Source: Psychromonas arctica DSM 14288 (GTDB lineage: Bacteria > Pseudomonadota > Gammaproteobacteria > Enterobacterales > Psychromonadaceae). From it: a stretch of DNA of 45,496 bases. Below are positions 36,643 through 45,496 of the stretch, in pieces. Below the pieces are notes generated by a model that did not search any database, was not told the DNA's origin, and saw only the letters and a program-made list of their open reading frames with translations. Numbering within the stretch: position 1 is the stretch's first letter; each line of letters opens with the position of its first letter. Location: positions 111,409 to 156,904 of the forward strand of contig NZ_KI519477.1 of the NCBI RefSeq assembly GCF_000482725.1, read 5' to 3'. The position numbers and the translations under genes were made by a program.

Positions 36643-38343
36643 ATGAAAAATTTACACAACGAGTGGTGGCGTAAAGCAACTATTTATCAAATCTATCCTA
36701 AAAGTTTTTGCGATAGTGGTGGCAAAGGAACAGGTGATATAAAAGGTATCATTAGTAAATTAGATTATTTACAGACCTTAGGCGTTGATGCTATTTGGTT
36801 AACACCTATTTATTGCTCCCCAATGATTGATAATGGCTACGATATTTCTGATTATTATAATATTAATCCTGATTTTGGGGATATGGCAGACTTTGAAACC
36901 TTATTGTCTACTGCCCATCAAAAAGGGATCCGTATTATTCTTGATATAGTGGTCAATCATACTTCTACAGAGCATCAATGGTTTCAATCTGCACTCGCAG
37001 ATAAAAATAGCCCTTATCGCGATTATTATATTTGGCAGGACCCAAAAAAGGGCGCAGAGCCTAATAATTGGCAATCTAAATTTGGTGGTAGTGCGTGGAA
37101 ATTTGATCAAAAAAGTGGTCAATATTATTTACATCTATTTGCAGAACAGCAAGCAGACTTGAATTGGGAAAATCCCCAAGTACGTGCAGAAGTTGAGAAT
37201 ATTATTAGCTTTTGGGCTGAAAAAGGTGTCGATGGATTTCGCTTAGATGTGATTAACTTAATTTCTAAGCAACCCTCTTTTCCCGAGGATGATAGCGATG
37301 GCAGAAAATTTTATACCGATGGGCCACGTGCACATCAATATCTACAGCGATTAAGTGAGTCTGTATTTAATAAGTATGGTTCGGTTACCGTGGGAGAAAT
37401 GTCTTCAACTAGCCTTGCACATTGCCAACAATATTCTGCAACCGATGCAACTGAACTGTCGATGGTATTTAACTTTCATCATCTTAAAACGGATTATAAG
37501 GATGGTGATAAGTGGACCAACGCACCGTTAGACTTGCTGCAATTAAAGCAAATATTTAATTACTGGCAACAGGGAATGCATGATAAAGGATGGTCTGCCC
37601 TTTTTTGGTGTAATCATGATCAGCCGCGTATTGTTAGTCGATTTGGAGATGATAAGGAATACCGTGTGCAATCAGCTAAAATGCTCGCCAGTGCCCTACA
37701 TATGATGCAGGGAACACCTTATATATACCAAGGTGAAGAGATTGCGATGACTAATCCTGACTATCAATTAATCAGTCAGTATCGTGACCTTGAAAGCATT
37801 AACATGCATCGAATCATGCTTGAACAGGGGAAAACAGAGCAGCAAGTGATGGCTATTTTAGCGAGTAAATCTCGTGACAATTCACGAACCCCTATGCAGT
37901 GGAATAAAAAAGAGCAAGCTGGATTTAGTGATGTGCAGCCGTGGTTAGAAGTGGCGAGTAATTATCTTGATATTAATGTTGAAGCTGCGCTATCAGACAA
38001 AAACTCTGTCTTTTATCATTACCAAAAATTATTGATGTTACGTAAACAATTAGATGTTATTTGTTGGGGGGATTATCAGGATCTTTGTCCTGAGCATGAA
38101 CAGTTATTTTGTTATCAGCGCACTATCCCTGAACAGAAGCTATTATGCATTAATAATTTCTCCTCAGAGCAAGTGACTTATGCTTTGCCGGAGTCACTTT
38201 GTTTAGAAAATACAAGGGTGATTATTGCTAACTATAACGAACTCGAACGAGTGGATAGTAATGGGCAAGTAATAAATAGTTTAGCAAGTAAAGCTATCAC
38301 ATTACGCCCTTTTGAAAGCTTAGTCCTGCTAGAAAAAGTATAA
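36643..38343 (+). CDS. treC: trehalose-6-phosphate hydrolase
   Basis: I start at the ATG at 36643 (MKNLHNEWWRKATIYQIYPKSF...); an ATG 30 bases upstream is less like the family. The 566-residue GH13 enzyme has the nucleophile in DGFRLDVINLIS, the acid/base Glu in TVGEMSST, and the third acid in WCNHDQPR. It splits cytoplasmic trehalose-6-phosphate to glucose and glucose-6-phosphate. It forms the catabolic half of the treB-treC operon. No terminator directly follows; a MITE-like repeat and then a strong hairpin lie downstream. Confidence 0.96.
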   Translation: MKNLHNEWWRKATIYQIYPKSFCDSGGKGTGDIKGIISKLDYLQTLGVDAIWLTPIYCSPMIDNGYDISDYYNINPDFGDMADFETLLSTAHQKGIRIILDIVVNHTSTEHQWFQSALADKNSPYRDYYIWQDPKKGAEPNNWQSKFGGSAWKFDQKSGQYYLHLFAEQQADLNWENPQVRAEVENIISFWAEKGVDGFRLDVINLISKQPSFPEDDSDGRKFYTDGPRAHQYLQRLSESVFNKYGSVTVGEMSSTSLAHCQQYSATDATELSMVFNFHHLKTDYKDGDKWTNAPLDLLQLKQIFNYWQQGMHDKGWSALFWCNHDQPRIVSRFGDDKEYRVQSAKMLASALHMMQGTPYIYQGEEIAMTNPDYQLISQYRDLESINMHRIMLEQGKTEQQVMAILASKSRDNSRTPMQWNKKEQAGFSDVQPWLEVASNYLDINVEAALSDKNSVFYHYQKLLMLRKQLDVICWGDYQDLCPEHEQLFCYQRTIPEQKLLCINNFSSEQVTYALPESLCLENTRVIIANYNELERVDSNGQVINSLASKAITLRPFESLVLLEKV

Positions 38344-38363
38344 AAGCAGTTAAGGGAAGGTTA

Positions 38364-38533
38364 GGGCTGTTGATCTTTGCCGTTTAAATTTTGTTCACCG
38401 TAGGGAAACGTTTGCTGACTATTTCTACTGCGTTTTCGCTTATTTATGGGGAATAACCACACGTCATAAGCTCAGGCCTGTATAAAAAGCCAGCAACTCG
38501 TTGCAAAAATAAACTTGAAAGATCAACAGACCC
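38364..38533. repeat. MITE-like element with 12-bp perfect inverted ends
   Basis: CTGTTGATCTTT (38367-38378) faces AAAGATCAACAG (38518-38529), and the similarity extends outward through GGG/CCC and inward as TTT..TTTTG. The ~165-bp body has no gene. It lies 20 bases after treC. Confidence 0.65.
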
Positions 38534-38545
38534 TAGAGTAAGCGC

Positions 38546-38585
38546 AAAAAGGCGCTACGTAAGTTATCTCTCGTAGCGCCTTTTT
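38546..38585 (+). terminator. terminator downstream of treC
   Basis: A perfect 14-bp stem, AAAAAGGCGCTACG with its complement, has a 12-base loop and T5. It is GC-rich at its core and would end the tre transcript after the repeat. Confidence 0.85.
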
Positions 38586-38598
38586 ACTTGTGCTCGCA

Positions 38599-38826
38599 TA
38601 ATACTAATCTAAGTCATTATGTAGTCATTTATACTTGTTAAAATGAACTCTAACTTAGTCGTTAATTTGACTGAGAACGTATTGTTTTAAACATTCTGTG
38701 GGCAGCTAAAGTTGTAAAATCGTTACGTCGGATTTTGTGTGATGAGAGTAGCTAGTTACTGTGAACAACGCCTTGTGATCATCCATGTAACGTGTAAATA
38801 GACCATTTATTTATTCAGATTGGTAT
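38599..38826. repeat. second MITE-like element with inverted ends
   Basis: AATACTAATCTAAGTCATTA at the left pairs imperfectly with TTATTCAGATTGGTATA at the right (ATACTAATCTAAGT against ATACCAATCTGAAT). There is no gene in the ~228-bp body. The terminal ATACCAAT resembles the ends of the 160-bp repeat family in this window. Confidence 0.5.
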
Positions 38827-38831
38827 AACTT

Positions 38832-38877
38832 CAGTACACTTCTGATTACTATCACTGTAGTAATGAGAAGTGTACTG
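38832..38877. terminator. long hairpin at the 3' end of ispB
   Basis: A 20-bp stem with one mismatch (CAGTACACTTCTGATTACTA) has a TCACTG loop. It lacks a T run on either strand, so it may protect or process the 3' end rather than act as a classic terminator. Confidence 0.55.
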
Positions 38878-38918
38878 TTACTAAAACATTATTTGCTTTG
38901 TATTTCTGTCAATCTGTC

Positions 38919-39890
38919 TTAACTCACTCGATTTGCAGCAATATGTGCAAGGCTGATCAACGCTTCTTTGTATTCGCTTTCAGGCAAAATAGCAATCGCA
39001 TCAATGGCTTTATCTGCTTCTTGCATTGCACGTTGTTTAGTATATTCAAGCGCCTTCGTTTCATTCAATGCTTGCATGATCAAATCAAAGTGTTGCATAC
39101 CATTGGCTTTTTCAATTGCTTCTCTAATCAAAGCACTTTGAGCTGCGGTACCATGTTGCATTGCATACAGTAGCGGTAAAGTGGGTTTGCCTTCAGCTAG
39201 ATCATCACCGGTATTTTTACCCATCTCCTGCGCATCGGACGCATAATCCATAACATCATCAGTTAATTGGAAAGCAGTACCTAAGTAAGTCCCGTAATTA
39301 AGTAACGCATCTTCTATCGCTTGAGGTTGTTGGCCTAACACAGCAACTAATTGCGTGGCAGCTTCAAACAATTTTGCAGTTTTAAAATAGATCACATCCA
39401 TGTAGGTTTTTTCAGAAGTATCGGGATTATTACAATTCATTAATTGCAATACTTCTCCTTCAGCAATGACATTAGTCGCGCTGGCTAAAACATTCATTAC
39501 CTTGAAATTTTCAAGCTCAGTCATCATTTCAAAAGAACGGCTATATAAAAAATCCCCGACAAGTACGCTTGCTGCATTACCAAATAAAGCATTAGCTGTT
39601 TTCTCTCCGCGGCGAAGGTCTGACTCATCAACAACGTCATCGTGCAATAGGGTTGCGGTATGGATGAATTCAATAATTGCCGCTAACTTTGTAATGTTAG
39701 GAGAATAGACATTAATCGCTTGTGCAGCTAATACGGTGATAAGTGGGCGAATACGTTTACCACCACTATTAATGATGTAAAAGCCGAGTTGATTAATTAA
39801 CGCAACATCAGAGCTTAACTGTTCAGTAATCAATTGATTTACCTGAGTCATGCTGGTTGAAGAAAGCTGCTGAATTTGTTTAATATCCAT
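38919..39890 (-). CDS. ispB: octaprenyl diphosphate synthase
   Basis: I start at the ATG at 39890 (MDIKQIQQLSSTSM...), giving 323 residues as in E. coli; an ATG 39 bases upstream is possible. The two Asp-rich motifs are HDDVVDESDLRRG (about 84-96) and LTDDVMDYASD (about 210). GGKRIRPLITVL near residue 45 binds the isopentenyl substrate. It builds the quinone side chain. It is divergent from rplU-rpmA, the normal gammaproteobacterial arrangement. Confidence 0.95.
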   Translation of the reverse strand: MDIKQIQQLSSTSMTQVNQLITEQLSSDVALINQLGFYIINSGGKRIRPLITVLAAQAINVYSPNITKLAAIIEFIHTATLLHDDVVDESDLRRGEKTANALFGNAASVLVGDFLYSRSFEMMTELENFKVMNVLASATNVIAEGEVLQLMNCNNPDTSEKTYMDVIYFKTAKLFEAATQLVAVLGQQPQAIEDALLNYGTYLGTAFQLTDDVMDYASDAQEMGKNTGDDLAEGKPTLPLLYAMQHGTAAQSALIREAIEKANGMQHFDLIMQALNETKALEYTKQRAMQEADKAIDAIAILPESEYKEALISLAHIAANRVS

Positions 39891-40134
39891 GCGTAAAAAG
39901 TCCCATTGGATGTCTTGAAAATAGTGCATGTATTATTGCCGTTTATTGAACATATCTCAACACCCGATGGCGATTAACAAAGGCTTAAAGGTAATTTATT
40001 AGCAGTGGGCATGCTTAACAACTATTTAATTGATTTTTAATGTTTTATTTTGCTGATTTTTGATGCTTTTTTGGGCTTTTTTTGAGCGTGTAAATTTAAC
40101 GATAATATAATTGTAATTTTTTAGCCAAAACTGA

Positions 40135-40163
40135 TTGCCAAAGGGCGAATGTCTCTGTAGAAT
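40135..40163 (+). promoter_or_regulatory. rplU-rpmA promoter
   Basis: TTGCCA (40135-40140) and TAGAAT (40158-40163) are separated by 17 bases, close to the sigma-70 ideal. The leader before rplU would be about 78 bases. Confidence 0.7.
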
Positions 40164-40247
40164 CCGCGTCCATTGTGATTAATTAGTGCGCTCTCGATGT
40201 TATGTTTGAAATAGAACAACACGAGATGCCTGAACGGAGTAAGAAAC

Positions 40248-40559
40248 ATGTACGCTGTTATCCAGAGTGGTGGCAAGCAACACCGTGTTGCTGTTGAACA
40301 AACTCTTCGTTTGGAAAAACTTGATGTTGAAGCTGGTGCAACTGTAGAATTTGATAAAGTTCTATTAGTAGCAAGTGCTGAAGACGTTAAAGTTGGTGTT
40401 CCATACGTTGAAGGAAGTAAAGTTACTGCAGAAGTAGTAGCTCACGGTCGTGGTAAAAAAGTTAAAATCGTTAAATTCCGCCGTCGTAAACATTCTCGTA
40501 AACAAGCTGGCCATCGTCAGTGGTTTACTGAAATTAAAATTACTGCGATTAACGCTTAA
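40248..40559 (+). CDS. rplU: 50S ribosomal protein L21
   Basis: The 103-residue length is exactly that of E. coli L21. Marks are [14 protein letters not shown] at the start, [23 protein letters not shown], and the final KITAINA. It binds 23S rRNA. It lies 16 bases before rpmA in the same transcript. Confidence 0.98.
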   Translation: MYAVIQSGGKQHRVAVEQTLRLEKLDVEAGATVEFDKVLLVASAEDVKVGVPYVEGSKVTAEVVAHGRGKKVKIVKFRRRKHSRKQAGHRQWFTEIKITAINA

Positions 40560-40575
40560 TTAGGAGTTATTAAAA

Positions 40576-40833
40576 ATGGCACATAAAAAAGCTGGTGGTA
40601 GTACTAATAACGGTCGTGATTCAGAAAGTAAACGTCTAGGCGTTAAACGTTTTGGTGGCGAATCTGTTTTAGCTGGTAACATTTTAGTTCGTCAACGTGG
40701 TACTAAATTCCACGCTGGTCTAAATGTTGGCCTAGGTAAAGACCACACACTATTCGCTAAAGCGACTGGTACTGTTAAATTCGAAAAGAAAGGCATGCCT
40801 TTACGTTCATTCGTGAGCATTGTTGCTGAATAG
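40576..40833 (+). CDS. rpmA: 50S ribosomal protein L27
   Basis: The 85-residue protein begins [22 protein letters not shown], with the N-terminal arm that reaches the peptidyl-transferase centre, and has [25 protein letters not shown] precedes the start. A terminator follows before obgE. Confidence 0.98.
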   Translation: MAHKKAGGSTNNGRDSESKRLGVKRFGGESVLAGNILVRQRGTKFHAGLNVGLGKDHTLFAKATGTVKFEKKGMPLRSFVSIVAE

Positions 40834-40852
40834 TTTTTTCGAAGCAAATTTT

Positions 40853-40883
40853 AAAAAGCCTCGCAAATGCGAGGTTTTTTTTT
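40853..40883 (+). terminator. rpmA terminator
   Basis: CCTCGCA/TGCGAGG extended by G-U and A-T pairs, then a T9 run. It probably reduces, rather than prevents, read-through into obgE. Confidence 0.85.
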
Positions 40884-40961
40884 GTCTATCTATTTCTATT
40901 GAAAATAAAAAATGTGATCTATGATCAATAGAAATGGGTATAATCATCGTTACTTAAGTAG

Positions 40962-42152
<1,191 letters not shown>

Positions 42153-42182
42153 TAATTAATCACTTAATTAACTGATTAATTG

Positions 42183-42229
42183 AATGACCAATAGTCTGCT
42201 ATTAAAGCTAGGTTATTGGTCATTTTTGT
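42183..42229 (+). terminator. obgE terminator
   Basis: An 11-bp stem (AATGACCAATA with its complement), a 20-base loop containing a small inner GCT/AGC pair, and a T-rich tail. Confidence 0.75.
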
Positions 42230-42411
42230 TTTTGTAACAATAAGCCTGCCTTATTATCTACCTTATCTACTTTATTTATCTTATCTACCACGCTACCTTT
42301 GGTTTTCATTGCTAGTCCATCGCATTCATTGTTATTGATTATCTATTTGAAAAACAGTCATTTGACTCCTGAACATAAGAATTAGTTGAAGTTAGTGTTA
42401 GCTGAATTATT

Positions 42412-42576
42412 ATACCCGTTCTATTAAGTATGTGACCAAATATCGCGCAGGAAAAATGATTCAATTTAAATCAGAGACGTTGGCAGATGGCTGTTTCCTT
42501 TGCAAAATTTCTGACCCAAAAGTGGTGTGTTTTAACTAGCAAGATTGAACCGCTATTTATCTTAATTAACGTTATT
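42412..42576. repeat. dispersed ~160-bp intergenic repeat, copy 3 of 3
   Basis: Shared with copy 2: TTAAGTATGTGA-like left part and GCGCAGGAAAAATGA. Shared with copy 1: CCTTTGCAAAATTT. The ends (TATACCCGTTCTATTAA and TTAATTAACGTTATTA) are worn. It lies between obgE and mscS. Upstream, 42255-42290 has a simple ATCTAC-rich stretch; no gene is present. Confidence 0.7.
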
Positions 42577-42598
42577 ACATGGCATTTTAGGAGTTACT

Positions 42599-43462
42599 AT
42601 GTCACCACAAGAACAACCAACAGTAGGCTCGTTAATATCTGAGACGAGCTTTATTGAACAAAGCATTAACTGGTTTAGCGAACACCATCAATTGTTTATA
42701 AGCCATATTCTTAATATTGTCATCGCAATAGTCATTATTATTGTAGGGAACAATATAGCGCGAGGGTTGTCAGTTTTTTTGGCTAAAAGATTAAAAAGCA
42801 AAGCAATAGACATGACCATCGTCGACTTTCTGTCTGCGATTACCCATTACGCATTAATTATTATTACTTGGATTGCTGCCTTAGGGCATTTAGGTGTTGA
42901 AACGGCCTCTTTAATCGCAATCATTGGTGCCGCTAGTTTAGCAATCGGCTTGGCGCTTAAAGGTTCGTTATCTAATTTTGCTGCTGGGGTTCTGTTAGTG
43001 GCACTACGACCGTTCACTGCGGGAAATTTTATTGAAGCTGCTGGCACTGCTGGTACCGTTGAATCCATTCAGCTTTTTAATTGCATATTAAGAACGGGGG
43101 ATAATAAGCTTATTTTTGTACCAAACTCAGCTATTTTGAAAGGTAATATCGTTAATGTATCGCGCAAACCTGAACGTCGCATCGATTTAATCATACGCGT
43201 TAGTTATCAGGCTGATTTGAAACAGGTGAGACAGTTACTGGAAGCAACGGTACTGGCAAATGAGAAAGTCTTAAAAGAGCCAAGCTTACAAGTTGCGGTC
43301 TCTGAACTTGCTAGTTCAAGTGTTAACTTAGTGGTACGTCCTTGGGTTAAATCTGCTGACTATTGGTCTGTTCGCTTTGCTTTAACTGAAAGCATTAAAA
43401 ATACACTCGATAATGCCGAAATTGATATTCCATATCCACAGCTCTATTTACATAAAAAGTAA
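42599..43462 (+). CDS. mscS: small-conductance mechanosensitive channel MscS
   Basis: The 287-residue protein matches E. coli MscS in length and plan. There are three membrane segments (about 33-55, 74-95, 100-125). The pore-lining third helix is IAIIGAASLAIGLALKGSLSN, and the beta domain is LRPFTAGNFIEAAGTAGTV... with FVPNSAILKGNIVNVSR. A C-terminal alpha-beta domain ends in the DIPYPQ motif. It opens on membrane tension to release solutes. TTTAGGAG lies 8 bases before the ATG. A second MscS-family gene lies 211 bases downstream. Confidence 0.95.
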   Translation: MSPQEQPTVGSLISETSFIEQSINWFSEHHQLFISHILNIVIAIVIIIVGNNIARGLSVFLAKRLKSKAIDMTIVDFLSAITHYALIIITWIAALGHLGVETASLIAIIGAASLAIGLALKGSLSNFAAGVLLVALRPFTAGNFIEAAGTAGTVESIQLFNCILRTGDNKLIFVPNSAILKGNIVNVSRKPERRIDLIIRVSYQADLKQVRQLLEATVLANEKVLKEPSLQVAVSELASSSVNLVVRPWVKSADYWSVRFALTESIKNTLDNAEIDIPYPQLYLHKK

Positions 43463-43517
43463 TATGAACTGTTGTTGAGACAAGCAGACTAACATCCTCA
43501 TAGGTCCAGGTGTTATC

Positions 43518-43544
43518 CTATCTAGGTATTTATTACCTAGGTAG
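43518..43544. other. hairpin between the two channel genes
   Basis: An 11-bp stem with one G-U pair (CTATCTAGGTA with TACCTAGGTAG) has a 5-base loop. No T run follows, so its role (weak terminator or mRNA processing) is open. Confidence 0.45.
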
Positions 43545-43673
43545 AATTGAATCTCAAGGTGGTGGGGCCTTTGTTAACTAGGCATTGCGACACATCATGG
43601 GATAGTATGAGGGCTTATTTTTATCCCCTTTTCATCATTATTTATAATAATGTTTTTTCTTTTAAGGAGTCAT

Positions 43674-44834
43674 ATGATTGAACAGGCTGAAGTCTATGTA
43701 AGTACTTGGTTACTTTCATTAAATATTGGTAACTGGGTTGCTAACTTTGCATTTATGTTATGTCTTACAATGATATTGCAACTAATTTGGCGTTACTTTG
43801 CAAAAAGAACTGAAAATGTAATTTCTAAAACGTCGAATAATTGGGACGATATAGTTTTTTATGGAGTGAATAAACCCATTAATTGGGTGATTTTGTTAAT
43901 GGGGACCTCAATGTCACTGAGGGTCGTTGCCGAAAGTGAAGACTTGGTTATCTCTGACTATTTACCTGTGGTGCAAAAAGTCGCGATTCTATTTATAGTG
44001 GGGTGGGTATTCTGGCGCTTAGTCTATAAAGCAGAGCATACCTACGTTGCTGATGATGCAAAAGATACAACCACTGTGACTGCATTGGCTAAATTAGCAA
44101 AACTTTCCATCATTACTATTATCACGCTATCTATTATTCAAACCTTAGGGGTGAGTATTTCTGGTGTGCTCGCATTTGGTGGGATGGGGGGGCTAATTGT
44201 TGGTATGGCAGCCAAAGATTTATTATCAAATTTATTTGGTGCGACCATGGTTTATATGGATAAACCCTTTAAAGTTGGGGATTGGATACGTAGCCCAGAT
44301 AAATCTATTGAAGGTACAGTGGAGGAAATCGGTTGGCGTGTAACGCGTATTCGCACTTTTGATAAACGTCCTATTTATGTGCCTAATAGTCTATTTACTA
44401 CGATTGTTGTAGAGAACCCATCGCGTATGACCAATCGACGCATTAAAGAGAACTTTGGCCTGCGTTATAAAGATATTAAACAAATCGAAGGGATCATTAA
44501 ATCTGTCAGAGAAATGTTGGAAAATCATCCCGATATAGATCAATCTCAAACATTGATTGTGAACTTTGATTTATTTAATAACTCGTCACTAGACTTCTTT
44601 ATCTATACGTTTACTAAAACCACTAATTGGGTTTTATTCCATGAAGTTAAGCAGGATGTATTATTAAAGGTTGCAGATATTGTGATACAACATGGTGCTG
44701 AGTTTGCTTTCCCTACTCGTCAGTTACATCTTAATAAAGACGATCATAAAATGCTTTTTAATGATAACCATAAGCACGAAAGTAGTCAGTACGATAAATA
44801 TGAAAAGTATGAGAAGCCTGAAACGGTAAAATAG
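43674..44834 (+). CDS. MscS-family mechanosensitive channel (YnaI-like)
   Basis: I start at the ATG at 43674, where AAGGAG lies 4 bases upstream; an ATG at 43650 lacks a site. The 386 residues have about five membrane segments. The pore helix is [27 protein letters not shown]. The beta domain is [27 protein letters not shown] with [16 protein letters not shown], and the C-terminal end is [11 protein letters not shown]. Length and pattern fit YnaI/MscMJ rather than MscS proper. The tail after residue 360 is polar ([21 protein letters not shown]) and variable. It likely has a different tension threshold from its neighbour. Confidence 0.92.
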   Translation: MIEQAEVYVSTWLLSLNIGNWVANFAFMLCLTMILQLIWRYFAKRTENVISKTSNNWDDIVFYGVNKPINWVILLMGTSMSLRVVAESEDLVISDYLPVVQKVAILFIVGWVFWRLVYKAEHTYVADDAKDTTTVTALAKLAKLSIITIITLSIIQTLGVSISGVLAFGGMGGLIVGMAAKDLLSNLFGATMVYMDKPFKVGDWIRSPDKSIEGTVEEIGWRVTRIRTFDKRPIYVPNSLFTTIVVENPSRMTNRRIKENFGLRYKDIKQIEGIIKSVREMLENHPDIDQSQTLIVNFDLFNNSSLDFFIYTFTKTTNWVLFHEVKQDVLLKVADIVIQHGAEFAFPTRQLHLNKDDHKMLFNDNHKHESSQYDKYEKYEKPETVK

Positions 44835-45021
44835 GGTGGTTAACTAATACTTTTGCTTGATAGGTAATAGGAGTGCTTAGGTCACTGGCTTTTGCTATAA
44901 ATCTAGCGATAGTGAGAAATGACGCTGGTACTGTAAAACTGTGTTGATAGTGTGGAGTTTTGTCATCGCTAGAACTAAACAATGTTTATAGAGAAAGTGT
45001 TGATAGAGCAAAGGTATAATA

Positions 45022-45062
45022 AAGAGAAACGACCGTTGATATTTGAAACGGTCATTTCTCTT
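45022..45062. terminator. hairpin in the region after the YnaI-like gene
   Basis: A 16-bp stem with one mismatch (AAGAGAAACGACCGTT with AACGGTCATTTCTCTT) and a 9-base loop. It lies in the 404-bp stretch 44835-45238, which holds no convincing gene. It is a possible terminator or the edge of the following insertion sequence. Confidence 0.5.
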
Positions 45063-45199
45063 AACTTAGCGGCGGGAATAAAAACTGCTTTTATCGAACG
45101 CTATGTACATACACTATATTTACAAAGAGCAGATATCATTTTCACCTGTTTTTTTAAAATTATTTTACATGCTTCTGCACTTGAGTCAGGTATCGTCTA

Positions 45200-45219
45200 T
45201 ACTGTATGTATAAACAGTT
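45200..45219. promoter_or_regulatory. LexA-like SOS box
   Basis: TACTGTATGTATAAACAGTT contains CTGT-N8-ACAG, the gammaproteobacterial LexA consensus, with AT-rich centre and TA/TT flanks. It overlaps TATACT (45198-45203), a possible -10, and ends 19 bases before the transposase ATG. Confidence 0.65.
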
Positions 45220-45238
45220 TGTTGACGAGGTGAAAGTT

Positions 45239-45496
45239 ATGAAAACTCCAGAAGCTAGTTTTTTAACGTGGCAACGTAAATTTTATACTGAAGATGATTG
45301 TATCGCGCATCTAAAAACACTTAAATGGCCAAATGGTTTTATATGCCCTCGATGCATGCATGACAAAGGCTCTGAGTTAATTAGTAGAAAAGTAACTGAG
45401 TGTAGTAAATGTCACAAGCAAACTTCTGTTTTGGCTGGTACTCTTTTTCATCGTAGTCATTTACCTTTGTTAAAGTGGTTTTGGGCGTTGTATTTT
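45239..45496 (+). CDS. IS1595-type transposase, N-terminal part (cut by window end)
   Basis: The ATG at 45239 opens 86 codons to the window end. The protein starts MKTPEASFLTWQRKFYTEDD, then has KWPNGFICPRC and ECSKCHKQTSVLAGTLFHRS: a CxxC...CxxC zinc ribbon and the motif typical of IS1595-family transposases. The DDE domain would lie beyond the window. GACGAGG lies 10 bases upstream as a ribosome site. A LexA-like box overlaps its likely promoter. Confidence 0.85.
   Translation, partial: MKTPEASFLTWQRKFYTEDDCIAHLKTLKWPNGFICPRCMHDKGSELISRKVTECSKCHKQTSVLAGTLFHRSHLPLLKWFWALYF

Noticed and set aside
42255-42292. ATCTAC-rich stretch as a regulatory repeat
   Set aside because: It is short, irregular and low in complexity; no spacing pattern suggests protein binding.
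44982-45233. 83-codon frame after the YnaI-like gene
   Set aside because: It spans a 16-bp hairpin and the LexA-like box, resembles no family, and lacks a good ribosome site.

Overview
The window is AT-rich chromosomal DNA from a marine gammaproteobacterium. Gene order and protein sequences look most like Psychromonas or a close cold-adapted relative. This genus call is an inference from synteny and protein flavour, not a database match. Most of the window is core genome with the order expected in gammaproteobacteria: rpsU-yqeY-dnaG-rpoD diverging from tsaD; queG diverging from tsaE-amiB-mutL-miaA-hfq-hflX-hflK-hflC-purA; and ispB diverging from rplU-rpmA-obgE.

Layout. 1-1.6 kb: the 3' end of an IS630-type transposase gene and a complete but frameshifted IS701/IS4-like insertion sequence. 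2.1-8.8 kb: single genes (FKBP isomerase, sdaA, DUF1007 and DUF2750 proteins, a membrane diguanylate cyclase, and a 52-residue YqaE/Pmp3 protein), separated by long intergenic stretches with dispersed repeats. 9.1-9.4 kb: a decayed IS4 transposase. 9.56-14.12 kb: a 4.5-kb integrative element in a CAU-anticodon tRNA gene next to rpoD. It is bounded by a 43-bp direct repeat of the tRNA 3' half and carries a 28-bp subterminal repeat near each end. It encodes an integrase, an AlpA-type regulator and four proteins I cannot assign. 14.2-33.9 kb: housekeeping genes. 33.96-38.3 kb: a trehalose cassette treR-treB-treC with two TreR-like operators and a CRP-like site. 38.3-38.9 kb: two MITE-like elements and strong hairpins. 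38.9-42.2 kb: ispB and rplU-rpmA-obgE. 42.6-44.8 kb: two MscS-family channel genes. 45.2 kb to the end: the start of an IS1595-type transposase gene preceded by a LexA-like box.

How the genes work together. rpsU, dnaG and rpoD couple translation, replication priming and transcription initiation. TsaD and TsaE belong to the tRNA t6A pathway, MiaA makes i6A and QueG makes queuosine, so tRNA modification is strongly represented. HflK/HflC regulate FtsH. TreB imports trehalose as trehalose-6-phosphate, TreC cleaves it and TreR represses. The two MscS channels protect against hypo-osmotic shock.

The best candidate for something undescribed is the 4.5-kb tRNA-borne element. It has no recognisable replication, conjugation, capsid or defence gene, yet it has well-kept ends and compact co-directional genes. 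Other points of interest are an AmiB with nine LysM repeats, a three-copy 160-bp intergenic repeat family, the absence of nnr from its usual place, and the LexA-like box in front of a transposase gene.
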